From the NCBI GenBank assembly GCA_900556545.1, contig USPE01000076.1:1-8420 (forward strand): a DNA stretch of 8,420 bases, given 5' to 3'. The DNA is from an uncultured Peptococcaceae bacterium (GTDB lineage: Bacteria; Bacillota; Peptococcia; Peptococcales; Peptococcaceae). How positions within the stretch are numbered: position 1 is the stretch's first letter; each line of letters starts with the position of its first letter. The translations under genes and the position numbers were made by a program. Under the pieces are notes generated by a model, which worked only from the letters and a program-made list of their open reading frames with translations, ran no database searches and had not been told where the DNA came from. This document shows, one piece after another, positions 1 through 6,400 of this stretch.

Positions 1-1
1 G

Positions 2-313
2 GATGACACCGCATTGGTTTATTGCGGTGCAGACGGACTTTCCATTATTACGGGCTGTTCTCACAGCGGCATTTGTAACATTGCTGCCTATGCGCAGCAA
101 TTGTTTCAGAAGCAGCCCATTGTGCGCATTATCGGCGGTCTGCATTTGTTAAAACAGGACGAACGGCTAACGCAGACAGCCGCTTATCTGGCCGCATTGC
201 AGCTGAAAGAATTTCATCCCTGTCATTGTGTTTCTCTGGCGGCCAAACTTACACTCAGCCAATGGCTGCCCCTTGGTGAAGTTGGCTCCGGTCATGTACT
301 GGAGTGGAGCTAA
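2..313 (+). CDS. MBL-fold metallohydrolase, COG1237-like (3' part only)
   Basis: Only the C-terminal ~103 residues are present; the frame is open to the left edge, so the TTG at 14 is internal and not a start. What is visible fits the metallo-beta-lactamase-fold family often annotated as 7,8-dihydropterin-6-yl-methyl-aminobenzene-phosphate synthase-like: a GCSHSGICNI motif that supplies a metal-ligand histidine, an IIGGLHLL segment with a second conserved histidine, and a late PCHC motif followed by a GSGHVLEW end, which matches the usual CHCTG...VGSG C-terminus. The Thr-Gly after CHC is replaced here by Val-Ser. The N-terminal HxHxDH metal site lies outside the window. The archaeal pterin name comes from family annotation; the bacterial substrate is unknown. 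The gene ends with TAA and is followed by a run of hairpins with no further forward-strand gene. Confidence 0.85.
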   Translation, partial: DDTALVYCGADGLSIITGCSHSGICNIAAYAQQLFQKQPIVRIIGGLHLLKQDERLTQTAAYLAALQLKEFHPCHCVSLAAKLTLSQWLPLGEVGSGHVLEWS

Positions 314-327
314 ACCGATTGGACGCA

Positions 328-356
328 CCCTTTCTCTAACCGCTTGTTAGAAAGGG
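328..356 (+). other. Hairpin just after the MBL gene
   Basis: CCCTTT (328-333) pairs with AAAGGG (351-356), and inside it CTAAC (336-340) pairs with GTTAG (346-350), leaving a two-base bulge and a five-base loop. It begins 14 bases after the MBL hydrolase stop codon. No U-tract follows (CTGCATG comes next), so it is not a classical intrinsic terminator; it could protect the mRNA 3' end. Confidence 0.45.
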
Positions 357-370
357 CTGCATGTAAAATC

Positions 371-396
371 GGGGCTGTTGGTCAATAGATAGCCCC
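371..396 (+). other. Short inverted repeat GGGGCT/AGCCCC
   Basis: A perfect six-base inverted repeat (371-376 with 391-396) around a 14-base loop. No T-run follows directly. It is the second of four stem-loops between the MBL gene and the tRNA gene. Its function is not evident. Confidence 0.35.
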
Positions 397-436
397 ATCA
401 CAAAATTGTATAAAAAGTGGAATGCAGTTAGGACTT

Positions 437-509
437 AAGAAACAACAAGAACCCGCAGAAATGTGTGCCTTTCGGCATCGTCATATTCTACGGGTTCTTG
501 TTGTTTCTT
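437..509. terminator. Large near-perfect stem-loop, probable bidirectional terminator
   Basis: The left arm (437-460) and right arm (486-509) pair over 24 positions with one mismatch (C456 against A490): 19 uninterrupted base pairs, the mismatch, then four more. The 25-base loop contains a smaller hairpin, TGCC-TTTC-GGCA (466-477), and a possible outer ATG/CAT pairing. On either strand the GC-rich CCCG/CGGG step is followed by a T-rich tract (TTCTTGTTGTTTCTT), so it can act as an intrinsic terminator in both directions. This fits its place between the forward MBL gene and the reverse tRNA-Arg gene, which converge here. The stem is longer than most terminators, so a repeat element cannot be excluded. 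Confidence 0.7.
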
Positions 510-521
510 TTATAATCGGTC

Positions 522-543
522 GAAATCGGCATTAGCCGATTTC
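522..543 (-). other. Perfect 9-bp hairpin downstream of tRNA-Arg
   Basis: GAAATCGGC (522-530) and GCCGATTTC (535-543) form a perfect nine-base-pair stem with a four-base loop, 14 bases past the tRNA 3' end on the reverse strand. The bases after it on that strand (GACCGATTATAAAAG) hold no U-tract, so a processing or protective stem is more likely than a stand-alone terminator. Confidence 0.5.
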
Positions 544-557
544 CCCATACTTTGCTT

Positions 558-632
558 TGGTGCCCCCGGCGAGAATCGAACTCACAACTAGCCCTTAGGA
601 GGGGCTTGTTATATCCATTTAACTACGGAGGC
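558..632 (-). tRNA. tRNA-Arg (anticodon CCT)
   Basis: The reverse strand folds into a full cloverleaf of 75 nt with the 3' CCA encoded. Acceptor stem GCCTCCG pairs with CGGGGGC (one T-G wobble), followed by discriminator A. D-stem GTTA/TAAC carries a GG-containing loop. Anticodon stem AGCCC/GGGCT encloses loop CTCCTAA, so the anticodon is CCT, reading AGG (arginine). A four-base variable region precedes T-stem GTGAG/CTCGC and loop TTCGATT. It lies downstream of mtaD in the same orientation but has its own strong promoter; transcription probably ends in the stem-loops at 522-543 and 437-509. No other tRNA gene is visible near it. Confidence 0.95.
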
Positions 633-695
633 TTTTGTTTTGTTATCACACGGCAACAGAAATCCACTGTCGCCTACAATTTCAAAAGCTATTTT

Positions 696-724
696 ATTGT
701 ACTGTCTTACAGCATATTTGTCAA
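696..724 (-). promoter_or_regulatory. Sigma-A-type promoter of tRNA-Arg
   Basis: On the reverse strand, a perfect TTGACA -35 box (719-724) is separated by exactly 17 bases from a TACAAT -10 box (696-701). The -10 box lies about 63 bases before the tRNA 5' end, which implies a leader of roughly 55 nt that RNase P would remove. The near-consensus boxes fit strong, constitutive expression of a stable RNA. Confidence 0.8.
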
Positions 725-743
725 TTCTATCTTTTTTTCGTAC

Positions 744-783
744 ATTCCCGGCGTAAGCAACAGTATGTACCTATGCTGGGAAT
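744..783 (+). terminator. Possible terminator hairpin facing the end of mtaD
   Basis: Read on the forward strand, ATTCCCGGC (744-752) pairs with GCTGGGAAT (775-783), nine pairs including one G-U wobble, followed by ATTTTTATAATA. This looks like an intrinsic terminator for forward transcription, yet no forward gene ends here. It could stop antisense transcription into mtaD. On the reverse strand one pair becomes an A-C mismatch and an A-run follows, so it is a poor terminator for mtaD itself. The 22-base loop weakens the call. Confidence 0.3.
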
Positions 784-787
784 ATTT

Positions 788-2098
788 TTATAATACCGCC
801 CTGGCAATGCGGGACGCTTCTGCCATGATTTTTTCCACATCCATGGTTAAGATCTGACGATCTTTCATCAGCAGTTTACCATCTACAATCGTAGTCTTTA
901 CATCACTACCCCGAGCTGAGTATACCAAATCAGCTACAGTGTTGTTCCATGGTGCAAAATGAGGCTGATCCAAATCAATCAAGATGATATCTGCCTTTTT
1001 GCCCACTTCCAATGTACCGATCTCATCTTCCCACCGCAGCGCTTTGGCACCATTAATGGTAGCCATCCGCAGCACAGTTTGAGCTGGCAACACTGTGGGA
1101 TCCATAGTTTTTACTTTCTGTGCAAAAGAACAAATAGTCATTTCTTTAAATAAATCCAAACTATTATTACTGGAAGCACCATCAGTTCCTAAGGCTACAT
1201 TAAGCCCTACTTGCTGATATTTGGCAACGTCAGCAATGCCACTGGCCAGTTTTAAATTGCTGGACGGATTATGGGCAATGCTGACCTGATGCGCTTTTAA
1301 AATTTCCACATCGCTGTCTGTAAGATAAACACCGTGGGCTGCTAAGGTTGGCAATTCAAATACACCCAAATCACGCAGATATTCGGTTGGCGTTTTATCG
1401 TAGCCTTCCCGGATCTGCCGCAATTCATCTTGCGTTTCCGCCAAATGCACATGGATGCCGGTGTGGCAATCCTGTGCCGCCGCCACAATTTTTTCCAGAT
1501 ACTGCGGCGGACAAGTATATGGTGCATGAGGCGCAAACCATACCTTCAGCCTTCCATTGGCCTGATTGTGAAAATTCTGGTACAATCTCGTGTTTTTTTG
1601 AATATTTTTTCCCTCTGGATCGGAATAGACAATCAATCCACGGCTCAGATTGGCCCGCACGCCTGATTCTTCTACTACACGAGCAACCTCATGCATGCTG
1701 TCATACATATCAGCAAAAGTGGTAATTCCGTTTTGAATCATCTCTGCTACGGCTAAACCGGTGCCCCAATAAATTGATTCATTTACAAATTTGGCTTCCG
1801 CCGGCCATATTTTATCGTTCAACCAGGACATCAGTTCCATGTCGTCAGCATAGCTGCGCAATAATGTCATAGCAGCATGACTGTGGGTATTAATCAGACC
1901 GGGCATCGCCAAAGTGTGACTGCCGTCAATAACTTCAGCGCCAATTGCCTCTTCTGCTGATACTGCACCCAACGCTGCAATCTTATTTTGTTCAATCAAA
2001 ATATCTCCCTGCTGTAACGCAGCACCTGTCATAGATAAAATTTGAGTATTCCGAATCAGAATTTTTCCACTTGTTCCATTGCTTATCTTCTCCACCAT
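788..2098 (-). CDS. mtaD: 5-methylthioadenosine/S-adenosylhomocysteine deaminase
   Basis: A 436-residue zinc-dependent amidohydrolase, predicted cytosolic, that deaminates methylthioadenosine and/or S-adenosylhomocysteine to the inosyl forms, recycling by-products of SAM-dependent reactions. Visible motifs: metal-binding THSH (H72, H74) after the PGLIN turn; HAPYTC (H191); HVHLAE with metal ligand H218 and catalytic E221; AAHG (H255); HNPSSNLKL; and LGTDGASSN with metal ligand D306. A GTLEVGKKADI segment begins the small beta domain near the C-terminus. Length is normal for the family. The ATG at 2098 has an AAAGGAG site eight bases upstream and lies inside the 3' end of ftsY (16-base overlap), so translation is probably coupled. 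A related deaminase such as guanine or 8-oxoguanine deaminase is less likely given the HNPSSNLKL and TDGASSN pattern. No clear terminator follows on this strand. Confidence 0.9.
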   Translation of the reverse strand: MVEKISNGTSGKILIRNTQILSMTGAALQQGDILIEQNKIAALGAVSAEEAIGAEVIDGSHTLAMPGLINTHSHAAMTLLRSYADDMELMSWLNDKIWPAEAKFVNESIYWGTGLAVAEMIQNGITTFADMYDSMHEVARVVEESGVRANLSRGLIVYSDPEGKNIQKNTRLYQNFHNQANGRLKVWFAPHAPYTCPPQYLEKIVAAAQDCHTGIHVHLAETQDELRQIREGYDKTPTEYLRDLGVFELPTLAAHGVYLTDSDVEILKAHQVSIAHNPSSNLKLASGIADVAKYQQVGLNVALGTDGASSNNSLDLFKEMTICSFAQKVKTMDPTVLPAQTVLRMATINGAKALRWEDEIGTLEVGKKADIILIDLDQPHFAPWNNTVADLVYSARGSDVKTTIVDGKLLMKDRQILTMDVEKIMAEASRIARAVL

Positions 2099-3225
2099 CT
2101 GCGTTTCTCCTTTACAACTGGTTCTTCTACTACAGATTCCTGTACTTCTTCTATATCTTCCGACTGCGGACCTTCTTCTGCTAATACTTCCGGCAAGTCT
2201 TCTTCCAAATCTGCCACTTCTTCCAGCAAATCAAAGGATTCCTCGGCAGCTTCTTCTACTTCCTCAATTAATTTTTGTACATCTTCTGTTTCTATCTGCT
2301 CATCGTTTGCTTCTTCTCCGGCAAACAACGCTTTACTGAATGCTTGGGCATCAAAAAATTCCATATTATCAATTTGTTCGCCAACACCAATCAGTTTTAC
2401 CGGTAAATCAAATTCAGAGCGAATCCCAATAACAACGCCGCCTTTGGCGGTGCCGTCCAATTTGGTTAAAATAACACCAGTAACCCCTGTAGATTCTCCA
2501 AAAATTTTGGCCTGGGAAATGGCATTTTGTCCAGTGGTTGCATCCAGCACCAGCAAAACTTCCTGTAAACAATCCGGCGCTTCTCTGTCAATGACCTTAC
2601 GCATTTTGCTCAGCTCGTTCATCAGGTTAGCTTTGTTCTGCAACCGGCCAGCAGTATCCACAATCAACACATCACATTTTCTGGATTTTGCCGCAGCAAT
2701 GGCATCAAACACAACTGCTGCCGGATCAGCACCTTCCTGATGGCTGATGACATCCACACCAACTCTGTCCCCCCATACTTTCAGCTGCTCTGCTGCTGCC
2801 GCACGGAAGGTATCACCGGCACCGAGAATTACTTTATGTCCTTGCTGTTTCAGCAAGTAAGCCAGCTTACCGATACTGGTGGTCTTGCCAACGCCATTGA
2901 CACCAACCATCAAAATAATGTTCAGTTGTCCCGGAACCAGATTCAGCACAGCTGTCTCGTCTCCCATAATTTTTGAAATTTCATCTACCAGAGCATCTTT
3001 CAGCTGTTCCGCATATTTCAGTTTGTCCTGTTTTTCCCGTTCTCGCAGCCGTTCCACCAGTTCTACAGCGGTATTCACGCCTACATCGCCTTGAATCAGC
3101 AATTCTTCCAATTCGTCATATAAGTCGTCATCAATTTCTTTTCCAGTAAAAGCATCAAAAATTTTCTCTACAAAACCTTTTCTGGTTTTTGATAAACTAT
3201 CTGTTAATTTTGAAAAAAGTCCCAT
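2083..3225 (-). CDS. ftsY: Signal recognition particle receptor FtsY, with acidic C-terminal tail
   Basis: A 380-residue SRP-type GTPase that docks SRP-ribosome complexes at the membrane for co-translational insertion. A short helical N domain (about 1-95) begins MGLFSKLTDSLSKTR. The G domain carries P-loop GVNGVGKTT (108-116), GDTFRA (137-142), DTAGR (190-194), TKLD (254-257) and GVGEQIDN (280-287). FtsY of this type normally ends shortly after that, but here about 77 residues follow (304-380): some 31 Glu/Asp in the first 70, then a basic, Trp-containing end KEKRRWWRR. The classical acidic region (E. coli A domain) is N-terminal, and here the N-terminus lacks one. I chose the ATG at 3225 because GGAGG lies nine bases upstream and MGLF is the typical family start; the in-frame ATG at 3246 has no good binding site. 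It has its own promoter and overlaps mtaD by 16 bases. Confidence 0.93.
   Translation of the reverse strand: MGLFSKLTDSLSKTRKGFVEKIFDAFTGKEIDDDLYDELEELLIQGDVGVNTAVELVERLREREKQDKLKYAEQLKDALVDEISKIMGDETAVLNLVPGQLNIILMVGVNGVGKTTSIGKLAYLLKQQGHKVILGAGDTFRAAAAEQLKVWGDRVGVDVISHQEGADPAAVVFDAIAAAKSRKCDVLIVDTAGRLQNKANLMNELSKMRKVIDREAPDCLQEVLLVLDATTGQNAISQAKIFGESTGVTGVILTKLDGTAKGGVVIGIRSEFDLPVKLIGVGEQIDNMEFFDAQAFSKALFAGEEANDEQIETEDVQKLIEEVEEAAEESFDLLEEVADLEEDLPEVLAEEGPQSEDIEEVQESVVEEPVVKEKRRWWRR
2107..2113 (-). promoter_or_regulatory. mtaD ribosome binding site inside ftsY
   Basis: AAAGGAG lies eight bases before the mtaD ATG and entirely within the last codons of ftsY (the Val-Lys-Glu-Lys stretch). 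The mtaD ATG itself overlaps the Arg-Trp codons of the FtsY tail. The position supports the mtaD start and coupling to FtsY translation. Confidence 0.8.
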
Positions 3226-3234
3226 ATCATGCAA

Positions 3235-3239
3235 CCTCC
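3235..3239 (-). promoter_or_regulatory. ftsY ribosome binding site (decides the start)
   Basis: GGAGG lies nine bases before the ATG at 3225. It falls inside the frame that would be read from the upstream in-frame ATG at 3246, so it supports the shorter protein. Confidence 0.75.
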
Positions 3240-3266
3240 AACTCATCTTGTGTTTTAACCTTCATT

Positions 3267-3295
3267 ATTGTATCATATTCGGAATACAATTTCAC
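3267..3295 (-). promoter_or_regulatory. Extended -10 promoter of ftsY-mtaD
   Basis: On the reverse strand, TACAAT (3267-3272) is preceded directly by TGA, which makes an extended -10 element. A partial -35 box, GTGAAA (3290-3295, four of six consensus bases), lies 17 bases further upstream. The -10 box is about 42 bases before the chosen ftsY start, so the leader would be about 35 nt with the GGAGG site inside it. Confidence 0.6.
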
Positions 3296-3351
3296 TATTT
3301 ATGCGTGCTACTTCATAATTTTTATATCACATAAACAAAGACATACAAATA

Positions 3352-3375
3352 GCCTGTCCACAATTGCAGACAGGC
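3352..3375 (-). terminator. Hairpin downstream of smc, possible weak terminator
   Basis: GCCTGTC and GACAGGC form a perfect seven-base-pair stem around a ten-base loop, about 84 bases past the smc stop. On the reverse strand it is followed by TATTTGTATGTCTTTGTTT, which is T-rich but interrupted. It could end the rnc-smc transcript partly, leaving some read-through into ftsY. The rest of the 3226-3458 gap is AT-rich, with only the ftsY promoter recognisable. Confidence 0.45.
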
Positions 3376-3458
3376 ATAAAAGTAACGAAAAAATAAACCA
3401 TCAAAAACATATAATACATACAACAAAAACAAATGTTATCTGCATATTGACAACCAAT

Positions 3459-6400
3459 TTATTCATACTCACTGATTTTTACTGACATCAAGCGGGATAC
3501 CCCTTTATTTTCCATCGCCACACCGTACAACACATCGGCAGCTTCCATAGTGCCCTTACGATGAGAGATAATAATAAACTGGGTTTTCTGCGCATATTCT
3601 CTGACAAATCGCGCAAAACGGTCAATATTCACATCATCCAACGCCGATTCTATTTCATCTAGAATACAAAATGGGCTGGGTTTTACTGTTAATAATGAAA
3701 AAAGCAACGCAATCGCCGTCATCGCTCGCTCACCACCAGAAAGCAATGTAAGCACCTGCTCCTTTTTCCCCGGTGGCTGTGCTACAATCTCAATGCCTGT
3801 AAGCAAATAATCGTCTGGATCAGATAACTCCAAACGAGCCTGCCCACCACCGAACATAGATTGAAACACCTGACTAAAACGAGCATTGACATCCTGATAG
3901 GCTTGGGCAAATTTTTGCGCCATAATCTTTTCCATCTCTTCTATCACTTTATTTAACGACAGCCGGGCTTCCTGTAAATCTACCGTTTGCACAACCAAAA
4001 ATTGCAAACGCTGCTGCACTTGTTCAAATTCTTCTATAGCAGTAAAATTAATTTCTCCCAATCTGCCAAGCTGAACTTTCAGCTGCTGAATCTGTTTTTG
4101 CGTCTGCGGCACATTCTCCAACAACAGGGCGCGCGCTCTCGCATCTTCATAGGTGCAATCAAAATTCTGCGCCAGACGACGATAACCTGCAGATAAATAT
4201 CCCCGCACCTTATTCAACTGCAGCTCCAGCTGATATTTTTGCTCCCGTAACTGATCATGCTGCTGCCGCTGCTGCCGAACGGCATCTTCCAAAGAACCAA
4301 TATGACTTTGCTGCTGTTTTCGACTTTCTTTGCTGGCCAATACTTGTTCATGATATGCAGCCAGCTGCTGTTGCTCCTGCTGAACAAGCTGCTGATTTTC
4401 TGCAATTTCCTGCTGATACTGCGTAGCCCTTTGTTCTAACTGCCGCTGTTCTGCCTGCTTACCTGCAAGCCCCCGCTGTAAAACAGCAAACCGCTGCTGT
4501 TCCTCTACAGATTGCTGATTTAACAGTTCCCAACGCTGCTGAGCGGTCGCCAGCACAATTTCATTTTGACTGCAAATATCCTGTAATGCTTTTTGCTGCT
4601 GTTGCTGATTTTTGATTTCTTCTGTTTGAACATTCAGCAAAGCTTCCTCTTCAGCCAGCTGCTGCTGCCGCTGTTGTTCCTGCAGCAGTGTCTCTGCTTG
4701 TTTTTTCAAATATTGTTCCTGCTCCTGCAAAGAAACCTGCTCAAACTCCAGTTCTCGCTGCAAGCGCAGTTCCTCTCTCTGCTGCTGGTCCATCTGCTGT
4801 TCCAATTGGGCAATACTCCGAATCAGCGTCTGATCCTGCTGATGTAAGGCTGCAACTTCTGCCTTTTTTTCTCCGGTTTCCGCATAGTAGACATCTAAAC
4901 CATTATTTTGCTGCGCTATTTGCTGTTCTAGCTGTAACACCTGCTCTTCCAGCTGCATAATCTGCCTTCGCCGAGCAAGTAAACCGCCCCGCTCTTTTTC
5001 ATGATTCCCTCCGGTCAAAGCACCTCCCGGTGTCACCAACTCACCATCCAAAGTAACCATACGATGATGAAATCCACGTTTTTTGCCAATGTCCACAGCA
5101 GATGCTAAATCGGCAACCACCCATACTTTCCCCAGCAAATGCAGCATGATAGCCTCATAAGCTGTATCAAATTCTATCAAATCTGCTGCCAACCCCAATA
5201 CATTGGCCTCTGTACTGAGATCTTCTTCCGCTCGCTGTCCCCGCACCGTATTCAATGGTAAAAAGGTAGCGCGGCCTTTTTTATACTCTTTTAAATACTG
5301 AATTGCAGCCTGCGCCTGTTTATCCGTTTCTGTTACTAAATTTTGCAAACTGACGCCCATTGTTGTTTCAATAGCTTTCTCCAAATGCTGCGGCACACGA
5401 ATTAGCTGACTGACTGTACCAACGATTCCATCCAGTTTTCCCCGTTTCTTTTGCTCTAATACAGACTTTACACCATATTGATATCCTTCTCCGCTGTCCT
5501 CTAGCTCTTTTAGCGCTTTTGCACGGGATTGCTGTTCTTGCCACTTGGCTTGTGTTTCACTCAATTGCTGCCGCAGTAAAAATTGCTGCTGTTTCCGTTT
5601 TTCAATTTCCTGCTCCAAAACTGCAACTTTCTGATTATGAACCTGCTGTAAAGTCTGCTGCTCTGCTAATTGTGTTTGTAAAATCTCTCTCTGCTTTTGT
5701 TGTTCTGCCGCCTCTTGGCGCAGAGCATCTACTTTCTGTTCCAGTTTTTCTTTACTCCGTCCACCACCGGATAGTTCCTGTTCCAGTCTTAGTAAAGCAT
5801 TGCGATTATGTGCCTGCGCCTGCATAACGCTAAATACCGCCGCTTTATTTTCTTCCTGTTGCTGATTGATTAGCTGTAAATGGTCTTCCAATTGTTGCAG
5901 CTGTTGCTTTTGTTCTTCTACTGCAATTTGCTGCTGCTGAAAAATTTGTTCAGCAGCACTGGCTTGCTGCTGCTTTTCTTCCAACGTCTGTGCCAAAGCA
6001 ACTTTTTCTTCCTGCTGTATTACAATTTCTGCCTGCAATTTTAATAATTGTTCCGTCACATTTTCCTGAAGCTGCTGATTTGCCTGAATTTTATTACTGT
6101 GCCGCTCCAATTGATTCTGCAAATCATAAAAAGCCTGCTGCCGTTGCTGAAAATTAGCCTCCTCCTGCTGGGCATCCAAACGCAATTGAGCCAGCGCGGC
6201 ATCCTGCCCGGATAATTGGGCAGAAAGCTGCGCTAACCCATCCTCCATTTGTAATTGTTTCCCTTGCAGCTGTTGTTCTTTCGATTGATTTTCGCTGATA
6301 TCGTGAACCTCCAGCGATAGCTCCAGTCCATCGAGCTGCTGCTTCCATTCCCGATATTGTCTGGCTTTCTCCGCCTGCTCACCTAATGGACCAACCCGTT

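Noticed and set aside
378..414. Possible forward promoter (TTGGTC ... TATAAA)
   Set aside because: The spacer is 25 bases, too long, and no gene or stable RNA follows.
552..857. Forward frame of 101 codons across 552-857
   Set aside because: It runs through the tRNA-Arg gene, its promoter and the 3' end of mtaD; no ribosome binding site.
2042..2740. Long forward frame of 232 codons, Ser/Thr-rich
   Set aside because: It is antisense to ftsY and its low-complexity Ser content mirrors the Glu-rich codons of the FtsY tail. No binding site and no family resemblance.
3327..3410. Reverse-strand 27-codon frame encoding a hydrophobic peptide in the smc-ftsY gap
   Set aside because: No Shine-Dalgarno site before its ATG, and its composition is what AT-rich DNA gives by chance. 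It also spans the hairpin at 3352-3375.
3189..3485. Forward frame of 98 codons covering the ftsY-smc gap
   Set aside because: It overlaps the ends of two certain genes on the other strand, is AT-driven in composition and has no binding site.
4253..4700. Dense CTG/CAG triplets that resemble a microsatellite
   Set aside because: They are the glutamine codons of the SMC coiled coil, mixed CAG and CAA and interrupted by other residues, so not a simple repeat array.
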